A stretch of DNA of 64,000 nucleotides, from assembly GCA_032719365.1 (NCBI GenBank), contig CM064874.1:41070271-41134270 (forward strand). The letters run 5' to 3'. This document shows positions 12,101 to 22,617 of the stretch, piece after piece (the stretch's first letter is position 1; each line of letters opens with the position of its first letter). The DNA comes from Prinsepia uniflora. Taxonomy: Eukaryota > Streptophyta > Magnoliopsida > Rosales > Rosaceae. The position numbers were made by a program, and so were the translations under genes. The notes under the pieces are model-generated. The model was not told where the DNA came from. It saw only the letters and a program-made list of their open reading frames with translations, and did no database searches.

Positions 12101-15100
12101 TAAAGAAGGAACTATTTGACCCGAGGCTACCTGATGAGAGAAGGTCTACTGAGATTAGTGTTTGAACAACACCAACGCTTTGTGTTCAGTTAAATACACT
12201 TTATGTAAGTTCATCTTTATCGTCTCTCCCTCTCTCTCTCTCAATGATTTTCTAGTTCTAACTCAACTAAGCATTGCACTTGTAAATGTCATTAGCAAGT
12301 AGGAATTGGCTGGATAAGCTCTTCTAGTTTATCCTCTCTCTTTGTGTGTGTCTCTCTGACTCATAACGATTTTCTATTTTTAAACGCAACTAAGCCTTGG
12401 ACTCTTAAATGTCATTGGAAAGTAGGAATTGGCTGGATGAGCTCTTTTAGGTTAACTGCTATCTCTCATAATGATTTTCTAGTGTTAACTCAGCTACGCC
12501 TTGGCATTTGTAAATTTCATTGGCAAGTAGGAATTGGCCCAATGAGCTCTTCAGGGTTACCTTGTTCTTATAATGTTTATATTCCTGTATTGTACTCATC
12601 CTGATGTATATAATTATATACTTGTGATCCTTTTAGAGGCTTATAATGCTTGTCATTCTGTGATAGTTTCCATAATTATACATGGCTTAACACTTGATTT
12701 TTTTTTCCCTTTTTCTGTTAAATTTTCATAATTATTTACTGATCAAATTCAAATTGAAATTATTTTTTCTTCTAGTAACTTAAGCACTGGCCAATTCACA
12801 ATCATATCTTAGTTAAGCTTTAGATTACATGTATACTCATTCAGAATCAGTAGAGACATGGATCAAATGAGACCTAAGTTTCGTATGAAAATGATGGCAC
12901 CCTATTATAGTAATTTTCTGAAGACCTTTAGTTGCCTCAAGTTTGTAGGCCCTCTGGTTTTCTTACAACATGTTTTTCTGTTTATATTTTTTCAGTTCTT
13001 ACAACATGTTTTTCTGTTTATATTTTTTCAGTTGCCATATATACTTTTGTTCATAGATATTTCTAATAAGATTATATACAACAATTTGGTATAATTTTGT
13101 GCTATTAACAGTATGCAGTCAGTCAGCTGAATAAGTTAGAAGACAGCATTAGGGAGCAATGGACGAGCAAGCAGCCCCGCAAAACTTTTATGAGTACTTG
13201 TAGAGAAGTGGTTTATAAATATATGTTTATTTGAAATCTTTCCAGATACAGGAGTTTAGGCTGAGGAAGGCATATGCTTTCACATTTATTTATGTTTTTC
13301 TTGTGCTTGATATATTTTGACCTTTTTTTTTTGTAGAGAAATCCATAAATGAGAAGTCAAAAAGTTTCAGCCAGGACACGTTTGGTGGGAGTAGAAAAGA
13401 TATAAATGCTGCTATAGATAGAATTTGCGAGTTCACTGGTACCAGATTGCATTTTGAATGATGTCAGATTCCTTTAGAAACTAGATCACTTCTTAGTTTA
13501 CCCAATGCTTGTTGCAGGAACTAAAATTATCTTCTGGGATTTGAGGGAACCATTTATTGACAACTTGTATAAACCAAGTGTTGCTCTTTCTAGGTTCGAA
13601 GCAGTGTACGAACCACTTGATACGGTCAGATTTATCCTGTGAATCTACTTTCTACTTTCTATTTTTATGTGGTAGTTAAAGCTGCTTAAGTGAATGACTC
13701 ATAAGCCAAGATCTCATCTTCCTTCTGCCTTTACTTCCTTGTATGGGAAAGAAACCAAGGTTCTATAGCCCTTGCATTGCATATCATTTATGTGCTACCA
13801 GTTAGTAATTGTACCTCTTCTTGACCCCTGTCACATAAGTTGTGTATATTACACCCCTAATTTTATTGTCAAGTACATAGTGGTACCTGATCCTAACCAT
13901 TAAATCTAGGGGGTCCTTGCGGTTCGGGTTAAATCTCATGTAGAAAGATGCATCAACTTCAATAGTAGATTCAGGAGGGTTGGGACCGGCACATCAACAT
14001 GATCATATAGCTTGTATGTGGGAGGTTATTGATGTTACGAGTCATGCTCATGCTACATCAGAATTCATTATTGCATATTGGTCAGTTATGTTTCCCTCTA
14101 AAGATCCTGGTAGAGTTGCCCTCTAAAGATCCTGGTAGAGTTGAATGATTTTGTTTTTTTTTTTTAATTTTTTTTGCGCATTTAGACATATTGCTAACAT
14201 TTCAGAATAATGAAAAAAGTAGTACTTTGTCTGTTTTCTTTATCCGCCTTTTACATGTTATTCCTCAGTTAAAATTGTGTTATCGATTTTGAACTCAAAG
14301 GGTTGCCTGTCATTATGAACTTCTACAGGAACTTAGTCAATTATGTGCTATAATTGTGGAACCACTCAGGGATCGCATTGTGACTAGTCTCCTTCAAGCA
14401 ACACTGGTTTGTTCCTCAGACTTGTCTCTTTGAACAAACCTATAAAGAATCCCGTAATTTATGTTTCACTGGAATGTTGTATTTTTTCTCTCCAGGATGG
14501 TTTACTGCGGGTTTTATTGGATGGTGGGCCATCACGGACTTTCTCTTTGGGCGATGCAAAGCTGTTAGAAGAAGATTTGGAGGTCCTTAAGGTACTGGCT
14601 TTGTGCCCCTCTGAAATCAAGAGTCTCAAAAGCTTATGTTGTTAGTGGGTGAACAGTAATTTTTTATTCTGACACCTGTTGAAATTCCCTCCACATTTGA
14701 GGGCTTGGCCAAATGGTGAGGGATTTGTACTTGGGTTTGCTTCTTTAATACTATTTTATTATTATTATTACTATGTTTTGGACTTTTGGGGTTTTACCAA
14801 TTACCACCATACTCAAAAACGTGGACTATTAGAATATAGGCCAACAATTATTTCATTGAGTACCAAAAAAGATTTTTATTTTTTCAATCCAGATGGATCA
14901 ATTCTTTAACCTCTAAAAATTCCATAAAAGAAATAATTAATTTGGAAGGAAGCATTGAAGTTGGTTAACTTAATCCGTAAAAGAGTTATCTGCTGTTTTT
15001 CATTGAAATTGCTCCATGAGACTACTTGACTACTTGCGACTTCCAAGTCTGTAAATCAACCCTGCACTTAATTTGTGTCACTGTGTGTGTGTTTAACAGG

Positions 15101-15886
15101 AGTTTTTTATCTCTGGAGGAGATGGGCTCCCACGAGGAGTTGTAGAAAACCAGGTAGCAAGAGCTCGGCATGTAATACAGTTGCATAGTTATGAGGTTAG
15201 TTTATCTTTGTCTCTGGTTGAAACTTTACAATTGAATCAGATTATCACAGAAATTATCTTATTTCATCATCAATGAGATTAGGTCTTCGCATGCAAAATT
15301 ACATCTGGACAGTCATGAAATGAGTAATATTTTGACATTCCTCTTACTGTGATTTTCAAGAAGTTGATTTGTTAAGAACTAAAAGAGAAAAATGAGAATA
15401 ACCATAGAACCAACTACAAGCAATATTCTTATTGACTGAAAAGAAAAGCATATGCAAGGCATTCAAATACGCGCATGGTAACAGTGCAAGGAGCTAACCA
15501 CCATCTTATTGCCCAGCATAAACTGTAGGTCAGACACAATACTTCCATGGTGGAAGATAGAAATTTTCTCACTGCTTAAGTTTCCACTTGCAGAATTCAA
15601 TGATAGTTGATGCTTATCTTTGTTTCTTAGGTGGATAGCACTGAATATTTTTGAAAAGCGTCCGATTTCGAGTTTTTTGTTTTGTTTTTTTTTTTTTTTT
15701 TTCTGTTTGCAGACCCGAGAATTGATAGATGACTTGAAGTCTTCCAGTGGCCTGGAAGTACAGGGTGGTAGAAGTAAGCTAGGGGCTGATTCCAAGACTC
15801 TATTGAGAATCTTATGTCATAGGGGTGATTCAGAAGCCTCTTTATTCCTCAAAAAACAGTACAAGATACCCAAGTCCTCAACTTAG
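165..15886 (+). CDS. 3' part of UNC-13 homolog / PATROL1-like MUN-domain gene, with an in-frame stop
   Basis: Eleven coding exons read through in phase: 165-257, 2679-2750, 3501-3618, 12026-12204, 13112-13193, 13337-13438, 13518-13624, 14329-14406, 14496-14591, 15100-15195 and 15713-15886 (stop TAG 15884-15886). Together they make 1197 nt, 399 codons. All introns are GT-AG. The translation matches the C-terminal MUN/DUF810 region of plant UNC-13 homologs, for example SRKDINAAIDRICEFTG, IIFWDLREPFIDNLYKPS and GADSKTLLRILCHRGDSEAS. In Arabidopsis the PATROL1 member of this family helps deliver the plasma-membrane H+-ATPase AHA1 during stomatal movement; that role is family knowledge. The 5' exons lie outside the window. 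The exon 12026-12204 has TGA at 12163-12165 where the family has leucine, and the frame stays open and conserved on both sides. It may be a recent null allele, a sequencing error or the start of pseudogenisation. Confidence 0.85.
258..1356. other. Intron sequence without a recognised element
   Basis: This is the first part of the intron between the exons ending at 257 and starting at 2679. It is moderately AT-rich and has no coding similarity or clear repeat that I can see. Confidence 0.5.
1357..1383. repeat. 27-bp near-perfect palindrome
   Basis: The arms are GGAATCCTAGTTT and AAACTAGGATTCC, 13 bp each around one central G. It sits immediately upstream of the LTR-like segment at 1388 and may belong to that element's edge. 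Confidence 0.75.
1388..1914 (+). mobile_element. Probable solo LTR or LTR remnant in intron
   Basis: The segment begins TGTTGAACTAGG and has a TATA-like ATTATAAATAGG near 1543-1556, then a leader-like stretch ending near TTTACGACA. This order resembles a plant LTR. I found no internal coding region and no clear target-site duplication, so both borders are approximate. Confidence 0.4.
1799..2382. repeat. 292-bp tandem duplication
   Basis: Two head-to-tail copies, 1799-2090 and 2091-2382, are nearly identical; I noticed one difference, GCCACTGCC in the first against GACACTGCC in the second. The unit covers the 3' end of the LTR-like segment plus adjacent intron. The near identity implies a recent duplication. 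The two short open frames in it are repeats of each other and are not genes. Confidence 0.9.
3010..3108. repeat. 16-bp inverted repeat, possible small MITE
   Basis: CCACCATGGCTCAATT (3010-3025) and its exact reverse complement (3093-3108) are separated by 67 bp of AT-rich sequence. Size and form would fit a miniature inverted-repeat element, but no target-site duplication was found. Confidence 0.5.
3847..4806. mobile_element. Non-autonomous DNA transposon (MITE-like) with inverted ends
   Basis: The left end GGGGTGTATTCGATTATGAC and the reverse complement of the right end, GGAGGGTATATTCAATTAAG, are imperfect inverted repeats. AT-rich subterminal motifs of the form CTTAATTGAATA recur near the right end. 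The interior has no convincing coding sequence. The superfamily was not determined. Confidence 0.55.
4912..5575 (+). mobile_element. LTR-like segment of unclassified element
   Basis: It starts TGTTAGATTACCACTGGACC, a form common at plant LTR starts, and contains a TATA-like GGTTATAAAAGGGG near 5286-5299. A shorter similar start (TGTTGGATTACAACTGAACC) recurs near 6922. No coding region was found; the right border is set by the copia LTR that follows. Confidence 0.35.
5576..6806 (-). mobile_element. Internally deleted antisense Ty1/copia element
   Basis: The - strand encodes a degraded copia reverse transcriptase end (6577-6317, GSLRYFLGVDV) and RNase H (about 6280-5760, LSDADWAGD, ISWSSRKQR). 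It is related to the copia element at 7059-11937 but diverged and interrupted. Similar LTR sequences flank it: 5576-5786 as the 3' LTR and about 6600-6806 as the 5' LTR, sharing the stretch around GTGGGATATTCCTTAATA. The gag, protease, integrase and most RT sequence is missing. It is antisense to the host gene. Confidence 0.75.
7059..7289 (+). repeat. 5' LTR of the young copia element
   Basis: 231 bp, TGATAAAGATCC to CATACCTTTTA, followed with no spacer by the tRNA-Met primer-binding site. Confidence 0.95.
7344..11755 (+). pseudogene. Ty1/copia gag-pol, broken by one frameshift and one stop
   Basis: The first frame (7344-10586, 1080 aa) holds in order: gag with the zinc knuckle CQWCGTQGHSAKRC (about residues 299-312), protease motif LLDSGAS (about 337), integrase zinc region (WHRRLGHP, about 470) and catalytic core (from about 530, with DGGGEF and HNGIAERR), and the first part of reverse transcriptase. 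Frame is lost near 10553-10556, where the sequence is one base short modulo 3. RT continues at 10631-11248 with the YVDD box. TGA at 11246-11248 replaces the expected tryptophan of the RNase H DADWAG motif. RNase H then runs on to a stop at 11753-11755 inside the 3' LTR. With only these two lesions it was probably active recently. Confidence 0.93.
11707..11937 (+). repeat. 3' LTR of the young copia element
   Basis: 231 bp and nearly identical to 7059-7289. It contains the end of the pol reading frame. Confidence 0.95.
12243..12565. repeat. Three diverged tandem copies of an intronic unit of about 115 bp
   Basis: Each copy runs from a form of ATGATTTTCTAGT through an AACTAAGC-like and a TAAATGTCATT-like stretch to GTAGGAATTGGC and GAGCTCTT. 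The copies start near 12243, 12365 and 12471. They lie just after the splice donor at 12205. Confidence 0.8.
12960..13031. repeat. Exact 36-bp tandem duplication ending in an acceptor-like site
   Basis: Copies 12960-12995 and 12996-13031 each end in TATTTTTTCAG, so two copies of a polypyrimidine tract with AG lie 80-120 bp before the real acceptor (AG at 13110-13111). They could act as decoy splice acceptors. Confidence 0.85.
14094..14143. repeat. Exact 25-bp tandem duplication in intron
   Basis: The unit begins CCCTCTAAAGATCC and ends GTAGAGTTG, in two perfect copies (14094-14118 and 14119-14143). It looks like a simple recent slippage or repair event. Confidence 0.9.
14592..15099. other. 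Intron without recognised element
   Basis: AT-rich sequence between the exons ending at 14591 and starting at 15100. I see nothing else in it. Confidence 0.5.
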
Positions 15887-16180
15887 TCCTTTGCTATCCA
15901 GAAGTCCTCTGGAAATGTAAAGCAATGGAATTTGTATTCTACTTGTTCTGTACTACAAAATTTATATCCTTGTAGTATTTTTTGCTTGTGTATAATTTTG
16001 TTTTCTTCAAGCAAAAGAAATCATATTTTCTATTTATGTTTGTCCATTTTTGTTATCTGTAATTAATTGATGATGTAACTTGTGTGTATGTAAGAACTAT
16101 GTATTACGTTTTGGATTCTTTCCATCAAGATAATAAAAACCTTACACTTAGGGTTGTTATTGGGTTGAGGGAGGGGGGAA
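15887..16180 (+). other. 3' UTR and downstream region of the MUN-domain gene
   Basis: It follows the stop at 15884-15886 and is rich in T and A. The AATAAAA at about 16131-16137 is a possible polyadenylation signal. The transcript end cannot be fixed from sequence. Confidence 0.5.
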
Positions 16181-16188
16181 AGGAGCAT

Positions 16189-16247
16189 CATAATCCAAGC
16201 CCAATCACTTGAATCCCCCTCTCCCTCCTTATTGGGCTTGGATTATG
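16189..16247. repeat. 17-bp perfect inverted repeat (hairpin)
   Basis: CATAATCCAAGCCCAAT (16189-16205) and its reverse complement (16231-16247) are separated by 25 nt. A purine-rich stretch before it (GAGGGAGGGGGG, near 16168) could pair partly with the pyrimidine-rich loop, giving a longer imperfect hairpin. Confidence 0.75.
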
Positions 16248-16249
16248 CT

Positions 16250-17289
16250 GTTCTGTAGTGACCAAAAACTTCCGATTCTTAAAATTTCGTACTTGAAGCT
16301 TCATAAAATCTTGTAACTATTCATATCATAACCCTTCACCAACAAGTCTTATGGTTTTGTGTAGCTTGTGTCCACTTAAGTGCGTCAATCGGCTTGGTAG
16401 GATCGATAATTACTTTGACGTAGTTGCAAACTGATTTTGCCCAAGTATAGTGAGTTAGGCCCTGATGAGCATGGACTTGAGCTGAGTGAGCTTGATAATG
16501 TGTGTATTATTTGGCTTAGATTACATAGGCTCGATTAGCATGAACCTGGATAGCACGAGCTTGAATGACTTTAACTTGATGCCTGATCAATTGGTTGCAC
16601 GAGTTAAGGATGATAGTAATGTAGAGGGCATATACTTTGTTAATATTTGTTTATTCGAATGATTTCTGTGGTCTTTTCTATCATGCTAAACTAATTATTG
16701 TGTATTTGAGTTTCTCCTTTTGCGCTAACTTTGAACATAAGAGGATATCTACTGGCAAAGGCAATGGCAAGGAGCAAAGGATTAGAGGTAAGGTTTAACT
16801 CCTCTTTATGACAATGTTTATGTATTTTATCCAAGGTTATTTTTTGTATTTCTAATGAGAAAGAGCAATAGGTAAACATTCAATTTTTTTTTTTTGTGAA
16901 TTATTTTAAAAAAATAATACTGTAAATTGTTTATATAATATATCTGAAAGATAATTTAATTTCACTCTCTCTTACTTAACTTATATGGATATTAAAAAAT
17001 AATTAAATATTATCACAACGAAGAAGCTTTATTTTATCAAATTTAAATTACATTAAAAATAGTGCAAGTCTAATAAAAAGTATAACCATTAATTTAAATT
17101 GATAAATAAAACCAACTAGTGAGGAGGGGTGAACCAATCTTGATAATTTTGAGGATAATAATTACCTTATAAACTCTCATAATAGTTACCACTAAGATTT
17201 CTCCCTTGTCCATTTGTGATTGCAAATTGTGTTTTTCTTCAGTATCTTTTTTTGTTTGGACTCATTTTTCACTCTCATTTTCCATAATT
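16250..17289. other. AT-rich intergenic region
   Basis: No coding similarity, RNA gene or clear repeat was found between the hairpin at 16189-16247 and the broken gene that starts at 17290. Confidence 0.5.
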
Positions 17290-18719
17290 TTATCTTCCCG
17301 TTTTATCCATCTTTCTTCCGCTTTTCGAAAATTCCAATGATTGTTTAAATTTCGTCATCTTTACATAATCTTCATATCTTTTCTTCTTTAGTGTTGCCTC
17401 TTCCAAGTTTTGAAGCACAATGGACTCCATGGTAACATAAAATTGACTGTTATCAACCATATATGACTTTCCCTTTCTTCGAACTTCTTTTAATTGCTTT
17501 CTTCCCAGATGCCTTACAGAGGGACCTACATTGGCTTCGAGACTTGCCTCTATATTGACGGTTTCTGAACCAAAATTTTCAAATAGTCTATAACTTACTT
17601 ACTAAATTTAGAAAGAACTCGACGACACAAGTAAATTTTATTAATAAATATAAAAAGATACGCTTAGTTAGGGGGGACGTAATGAGTCTTACCCCTAAAT
17701 GCATCTATATACATAAATAAAAGTTTGATAGTAAGAAGAAAATTAAATTACCACAAAAATCATGATTAAACATGCAATTCAAGCACAAGTTATCACTTTC
17801 TAATTTTAAATTATACTCTTTGTGCTTTGATAGCGTCAAAATCCTTCATTATTTTTTTATTACTTATAATATAAGTGAAGTCTCTTTCAAATTGTCAAAA
17901 TAAAAAAAAAATATTTTCCCTCATATTCCAAAAACCAAAACCCTAAATTCAATTTCTATTTAAAACTAAAATTAGAGAATAACACCTTATTCTTTGAAGA
18001 TTTGAGAATGGATAAATTCACACTTAATAAAATTTTGAAAAAAACAAAGTAGAAAAAAATTGTGAGATGATAATAAAGAAATAGGGATGAGTTTTTATTT
18101 ATTTATTTATTTTTATTTTCGTTGTTTCAGTGCTACCCGTGGGTGAGGAGGGGAGTGCTTTATTAATTTCAATATGATTGTACATGTTGACTGGACAATG
18201 AGCTACTACTCTGCAGCTTTTTTTAAAAACTTCAAATTAGGCTATATACTAAATTAAAATTGACTATATAATAATATTAAAATTGGCTAATAATAATATT
18301 GGGACGTGTTAGCATATAAAAATGCAAGGGAGCAAGCTTGGCTGGGAAGGGCTATAGCCCTTTCAGCCTAAGCCTATGCTCTGTCCCTGCCTCTACCCCA
18401 TCTTCATCCAAATTAATTGGAGATTCAAGTGGTGATAAACCAATTGGAGATTTTTGACTTGCTTCGAGCTATCTACGAGATATATTTTTTATATACTAGC
18501 AATGTTTGCATATTTCCCAACAATGACCAAACATAAATTGAAAATTCATTTTTACTTTATAATAGACCTATGCTTGTATCATTTAAAAATATATTCAATA
18601 ACCAATTCATCAATTAAAAAATAAATTGTGCACAATGATAATACATATATAAATTCTCATTTCATCCATCTCATTGGCACCACTATGATGATAATCCCCA
18701 ATTTGTTTTAACACCTTTG
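17290..18719 (-). pseudogene. 3' half of a broken Myb/SANT + NAM-associated-type gene
   Basis: On the - strand a frame is open from 17598 to a stop at 17290-17292. It reads VRHLGRKQLKEVRRKGKSY and later EEATLKKKRYEDYVKMTKF. The basic R-x-x-GRK-x-x-KE-x-RRKGK block followed by a charged helix is typical of the NAM-associated C-terminal domain in a large, often transposon-related plant family labelled glutathione S-transferase T3-like in databases. Nearer 18719 the sense strand reads KQIGDYHHSGANEMDEM, which fits the middle of that family. The 5' half lies at 27147-27377, on the far side of LTR A. Family assignment rests on motif recognition only. Confidence 0.5.
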
Positions 18720-18732
18720 TGACAGGACCCAC

Positions 18733-18757
18733 CCCGATTATCGCCTCGATAATCGGG
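18733..18757. repeat. U5-end hairpin in LTR A
   Basis: CCCGATTATC (18733-18742) pairs perfectly with GATAATCGGG (18748-18757) around the 5-nt loop GCCTC. The equivalent place near the LTR end of B, C and F also holds a stem, but with a different sequence. Confidence 0.7.
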
Positions 18758-19318
18758 AAGCATCCTGCTCCCGTCTGACAATCGAATCCAAAAGACCGGA
18801 AAACTAAATAATATTACATCACACCCATTGTCAGACCAGGGAGATTAAACAAATACATCCGATTAGACGCCAAGTCCACAGTTTCACAGAGCATAATATT
18901 ACAAAACAGGTTAAAGAACAAATCCTACTCTGTGAGCAACTACTCCGCAACGGAAAACTTTATGCCTCCGCCTCTGCCTCGGCGCTTACCCCCGCACTTG
19001 TACCACAACCTGGAGGGAATTTAAAACAACAAAGTGTGAGTGGACCGAAACATAAGTTTTACAGGAAAACAGTTTTCGAAATCGGTTTCGCCCTCCAGTT
19101 TTGTAACACGCATGCATAGCCGAATATTCAAAAATCGCGTATTAAACCTTTGAAAACTCTTTTTCCGAAATACATGAAAAACGTTACAGAGATTCGTCAT
19201 AACTCATGTAAAACAACTTAATATTACCAGAATCCAGAAACCGTCATTTTGAAACATCAATTGCACAAATCAAGTTAAAAGTGAATCAATAATCACAATT
19301 ATGCCGTTGAATCCATCC

Positions 19319-19545
19319 GAGTCTTTAAACTCAATATCAGGTCTTCCCGGGATATCAACGAGTCTTTAAACTCAAAACATGATCAATAGGCCTCGGGGGT
19401 ATCACAATAACCGAGTCTTTAAACTCACGAGTCTTTAAACTCAATCTGGGTCTTTAAACCCAATTTTCGGGCCCGCCCCCGTCATCAATAAACCGGGTCT
19501 TTAAACCCAAAACCAGATCCGACAATCAACTGGGTCTTTAAACCC
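19319..19545. repeat. Array of seven mini-hairpins in LTR A
   Basis: GAGTCTTTAAACTC occurs at 19319-19332, 19360-19373, 19413-19426 and 19429-19442. GGGTCTTTAAACCC occurs at 19448-19461, 19495-19508 and 19532-19545. The loop CTTTAA is constant, while the 4-bp stem is GAGT/ACTC or GGGT/ACCC, so stem changes come in matching pairs. The array lies inside predicted intron 2. Confidence 0.9.
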
Positions 19546-20724
19546 AAAACCGTTTTTAAACACAATAAACCAGGATTCATCATAAAACGTTTTCCAACAT
19601 CATTCCGAAATCATATCACGTCATAATAGGACTTACGTCCGAATTCACATGCAATTTCCAAAACATGCAATTTCCGAAATCACTTCACAATTATAATCAA
19701 AACATCATAAATCCGTAACATGCATAATCATATCCAGATACTTCATCAAAACATCATTCATGCATAAGCAAAAACCGTAACCTCGAATTGCGTGAAATAC
19801 GATGAATATCTCGAAAAGCGTGAAAATACGTAAAACCGAATTATCATATCACCATCATAAAATCATATGCAAAACCATAAGATAAACCAGTAAAATTGAC
19901 AGGACCCATCCCAATCCCCCCGGGATTAGTGCGGGATGACCCTGCTCCCGTCTGACACGAAGTGTCAGACAAGGGATATTTCCGACCTTTGCCCTCCCGG
20001 GCTATCAGAGTACGCCAGGATCCGGAGGAGGTATGTGATATCTCGGTCTCTGCTACAGTCCACATCCGATGTCAACCTGAAGGGCAGTCAAAACATTAAA
20101 AACTGTGAGTGGACAAAACAAAGAGTTTATAAAAACATTTCATAAGACATTTGTACCCTCCACTAAAAAGCATGCATGCATTCGAAAACCATTTATCCAA
20201 AACAAACCGTAGGTGGGACTAAGCTCAAAGCAGATATAAACCAAGGTCGAAAGGACCACAATAAAAACGACCATACGGGCCACTGCCCAAATCCATAAGG
20301 GACTCGGCCCCAAACCATAAAGAAACCAAGTACACGAGCCACTGCTCAAATCCTGTGCACACCTGTACACACCACATATCATATATCATATATCCATCAC
20401 ATACATATATATATATATATATAGTCACACAACCAATCCTGTCACGGTATCCAAAGCTACGCGCGTGCTACCCGGGTCTCAATCCGAGTCATCTCAAAGT
20501 CAAGGTCAATGTCCGCAGACCACTGACCCTACCCGAGGTAATAGTAACCATAGCCTTCCTGAGAGTAAGGAACCCAACTGGGGGGTGACTCCACTCAGTC
20601 GGTGCTCCGTGACTACTCCGGGGTCCACCCAGGCCAACGACCCTCCCCGGAAGAGATAATAGAAGTAAAGGAAGGTAGATGAACATATATATATATATAT
20701 ATACATAACATAAACATTCATAAC

Positions 20725-21046
20725 CGGTTCCCCTGAACCGTCATGATCCATAATATCCATAATCAGGTAACATGCCGGTTCCCATAAACCGTCATGTACC
20801 GTAATAACATAACCGAGGTAACATGCCGGTTCCCATAAACCGTCATGAACCACGATACCATAACAAGGGTTCATGCCGGTTCCCATAAACCGTCATGAAC
20901 CTGGGAATCCATTTAAGGTTCCCTGACCTGAAATCAAAACCGAAAAGTGACTTGGGTCTCGTACCCGAACATAGGACATCAGTTGGGCACCGTGCCCGAT
21001 ATCTGAGGTCTTATGCCCGAGACAAAACCAAATGGGTCTCATACCC
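20725..21046. repeat. Hairpin array in LTR B
   Basis: Four CGGTT/AACCG stems with 6-nt loops lie at 20725-20740, 20776-20791, 20827-20842 and 20877-20892, spaced about 50 bp. They are followed by GGGT-CTCGT-ACCC (20954-20966), GGGC-ACCGT-GCCC (20985-20997) and GGGT-CTCAT-ACCC (21034-21046). The position corresponds to the GAGTCTTTAAACTC array of the other LTRs. (AT)n tracts at about 20406-20423 and 20685-20702 precede it. Confidence 0.85.
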
Positions 21047-22597
21047 GAGTTTATCCTTGTGAAATCCAAATCCAGTTCATTTAAATCAATAAAGAAATAC
21101 AGACCCGTATAAGTACCGTATAAGGCCGAAACCTCGAAATACGTGCTTATACGTAACCACATAGAAATGCACCCATGGCATCATCAAACAAGTAATAAAA
21201 CATATAATAAACATTTATGCATGCATCAATTTAGAAAACAAGGTCCACTCACAGACCGTCCGAGCTGCCGCCTCGATTTGCGTGCCATTCGGCTCCCCGA
21301 GCCGATCACCATTACCGGGACTCCCAAACCTGTCCAAATCGTAATAGAAGGTTACTAACTACTTGATTAACCTCCTACCAAAGCCCCGTAATTTTCTGAT
21401 ATTTTTAACTATTTTTAATCCCGAACCTAAACCTTCCGATGCACTGACATGTGACACGTGTCGGCTGATGAGTGGTCCACGTCACCTGACAACCTGACAG
21501 ATGCCACGTCATCATGCCACGTCACCACCTTCAACCTCTCGACGGGTCGACCCGAACCCTGCAACCGGGTCGCCGTGACCCGCGACTTGACCCGGCCGGT
21601 TCTCCGCCGTCCGACCACCAAAATGCTTCCCGTTTGTCCCATTTTCATCCTCTAATCCTAACCTACAGTCCTATGACCTTAAAATGGAAGAAAAACATCG
21701 AAAACCATACCTTCGAGTTTGGCCATGGCGGCCGTGCATTCCTCCGCCGTTCACGGCCGTTCCAGGCCGTCTAATGCCTCGAAACCAATCCCACTCATCT
21801 CCTGGGTGTCCTAGAAACCTTACCCAATTAATGGAATCGAGTAAAACCCATTAAAACCCAATTTCGAATTTTTGAAGTTTTCTTACCTCACGGGTTCTCC
21901 TCCGCCGTGTCCTCCACCGTGGGCCACCGTCCACCCTTTCCGTCCTCAGCTCTTCACACTCCCCCTACGGTCACTCCCAGCTCATACAAGTGATGAATGG
22001 TGAAGTGTGTTTGTGTGTTTTGGTTTTTGAAAGAAAATGAAGAAAATGAAGAAAAATGGGGTTATGGGTTTCGGGTGGAAGGATGAACAAAGATGAAGGA
22101 GGATGGCTGATGAGAGAAGGAAATGGAGGGTGTGGATTTAAAATGAATTTGGAATGGATGGTTAGGATTAATGGTTGTTAGGTTTAATTATAAAATAAAT
22201 AAAATAATAATATTTAATTATTTAGATCCACATTTTGGGGGATCAAATCAATGGGATGAGTGACACTTGTCACTCATCCATGGGGCCCACCAAAATATCC
22301 ACCCAATCAGATTTCGTCGAAACGTCCCCGTCTCGAAGTTCGTGCATAGTGAAATCGAACTTCCATGACCCATAAGTCTCCCGTTCGAAGTCCAATTTCA
22401 GTGTGCCGCATGCCTATGGATTCGTATCGTCCTTATCTACATAACGGTCTTCGGCCCTCGGCCATCGGACCTCCCGGTGAAAAAGTCAACATTTGACCCC
22501 CATTTAACCAAAATTACCAAAATGCCCCTAAACTTCCGAACGTCATAACTTCCTCCCCGAACGTCGGAATTGAACGTGCCACCTGTCTATGAACTCG

Positions 22598-22617
22598 TGA
22601 CGTCACGAACTACGTCA
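22598..22617 (-). promoter_or_regulatory. as-1-like element (two TGACG boxes, 7-bp spacer) in U3 of LTR B
   Basis: On the sense strand the sequence is TGACG-TAGTTCG-TGACG, overlapping a TGACGTCA palindrome (22598-22605). Two TGACG motifs 12 bp apart are the arrangement of the CaMV 35S as-1 site bound by TGA-class bZIP factors (established knowledge). It lies about 180 bp from the sense start of the LTR, where an enhancer would be expected. Weaker versions occur at the same place in D and F. Confidence 0.55.
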
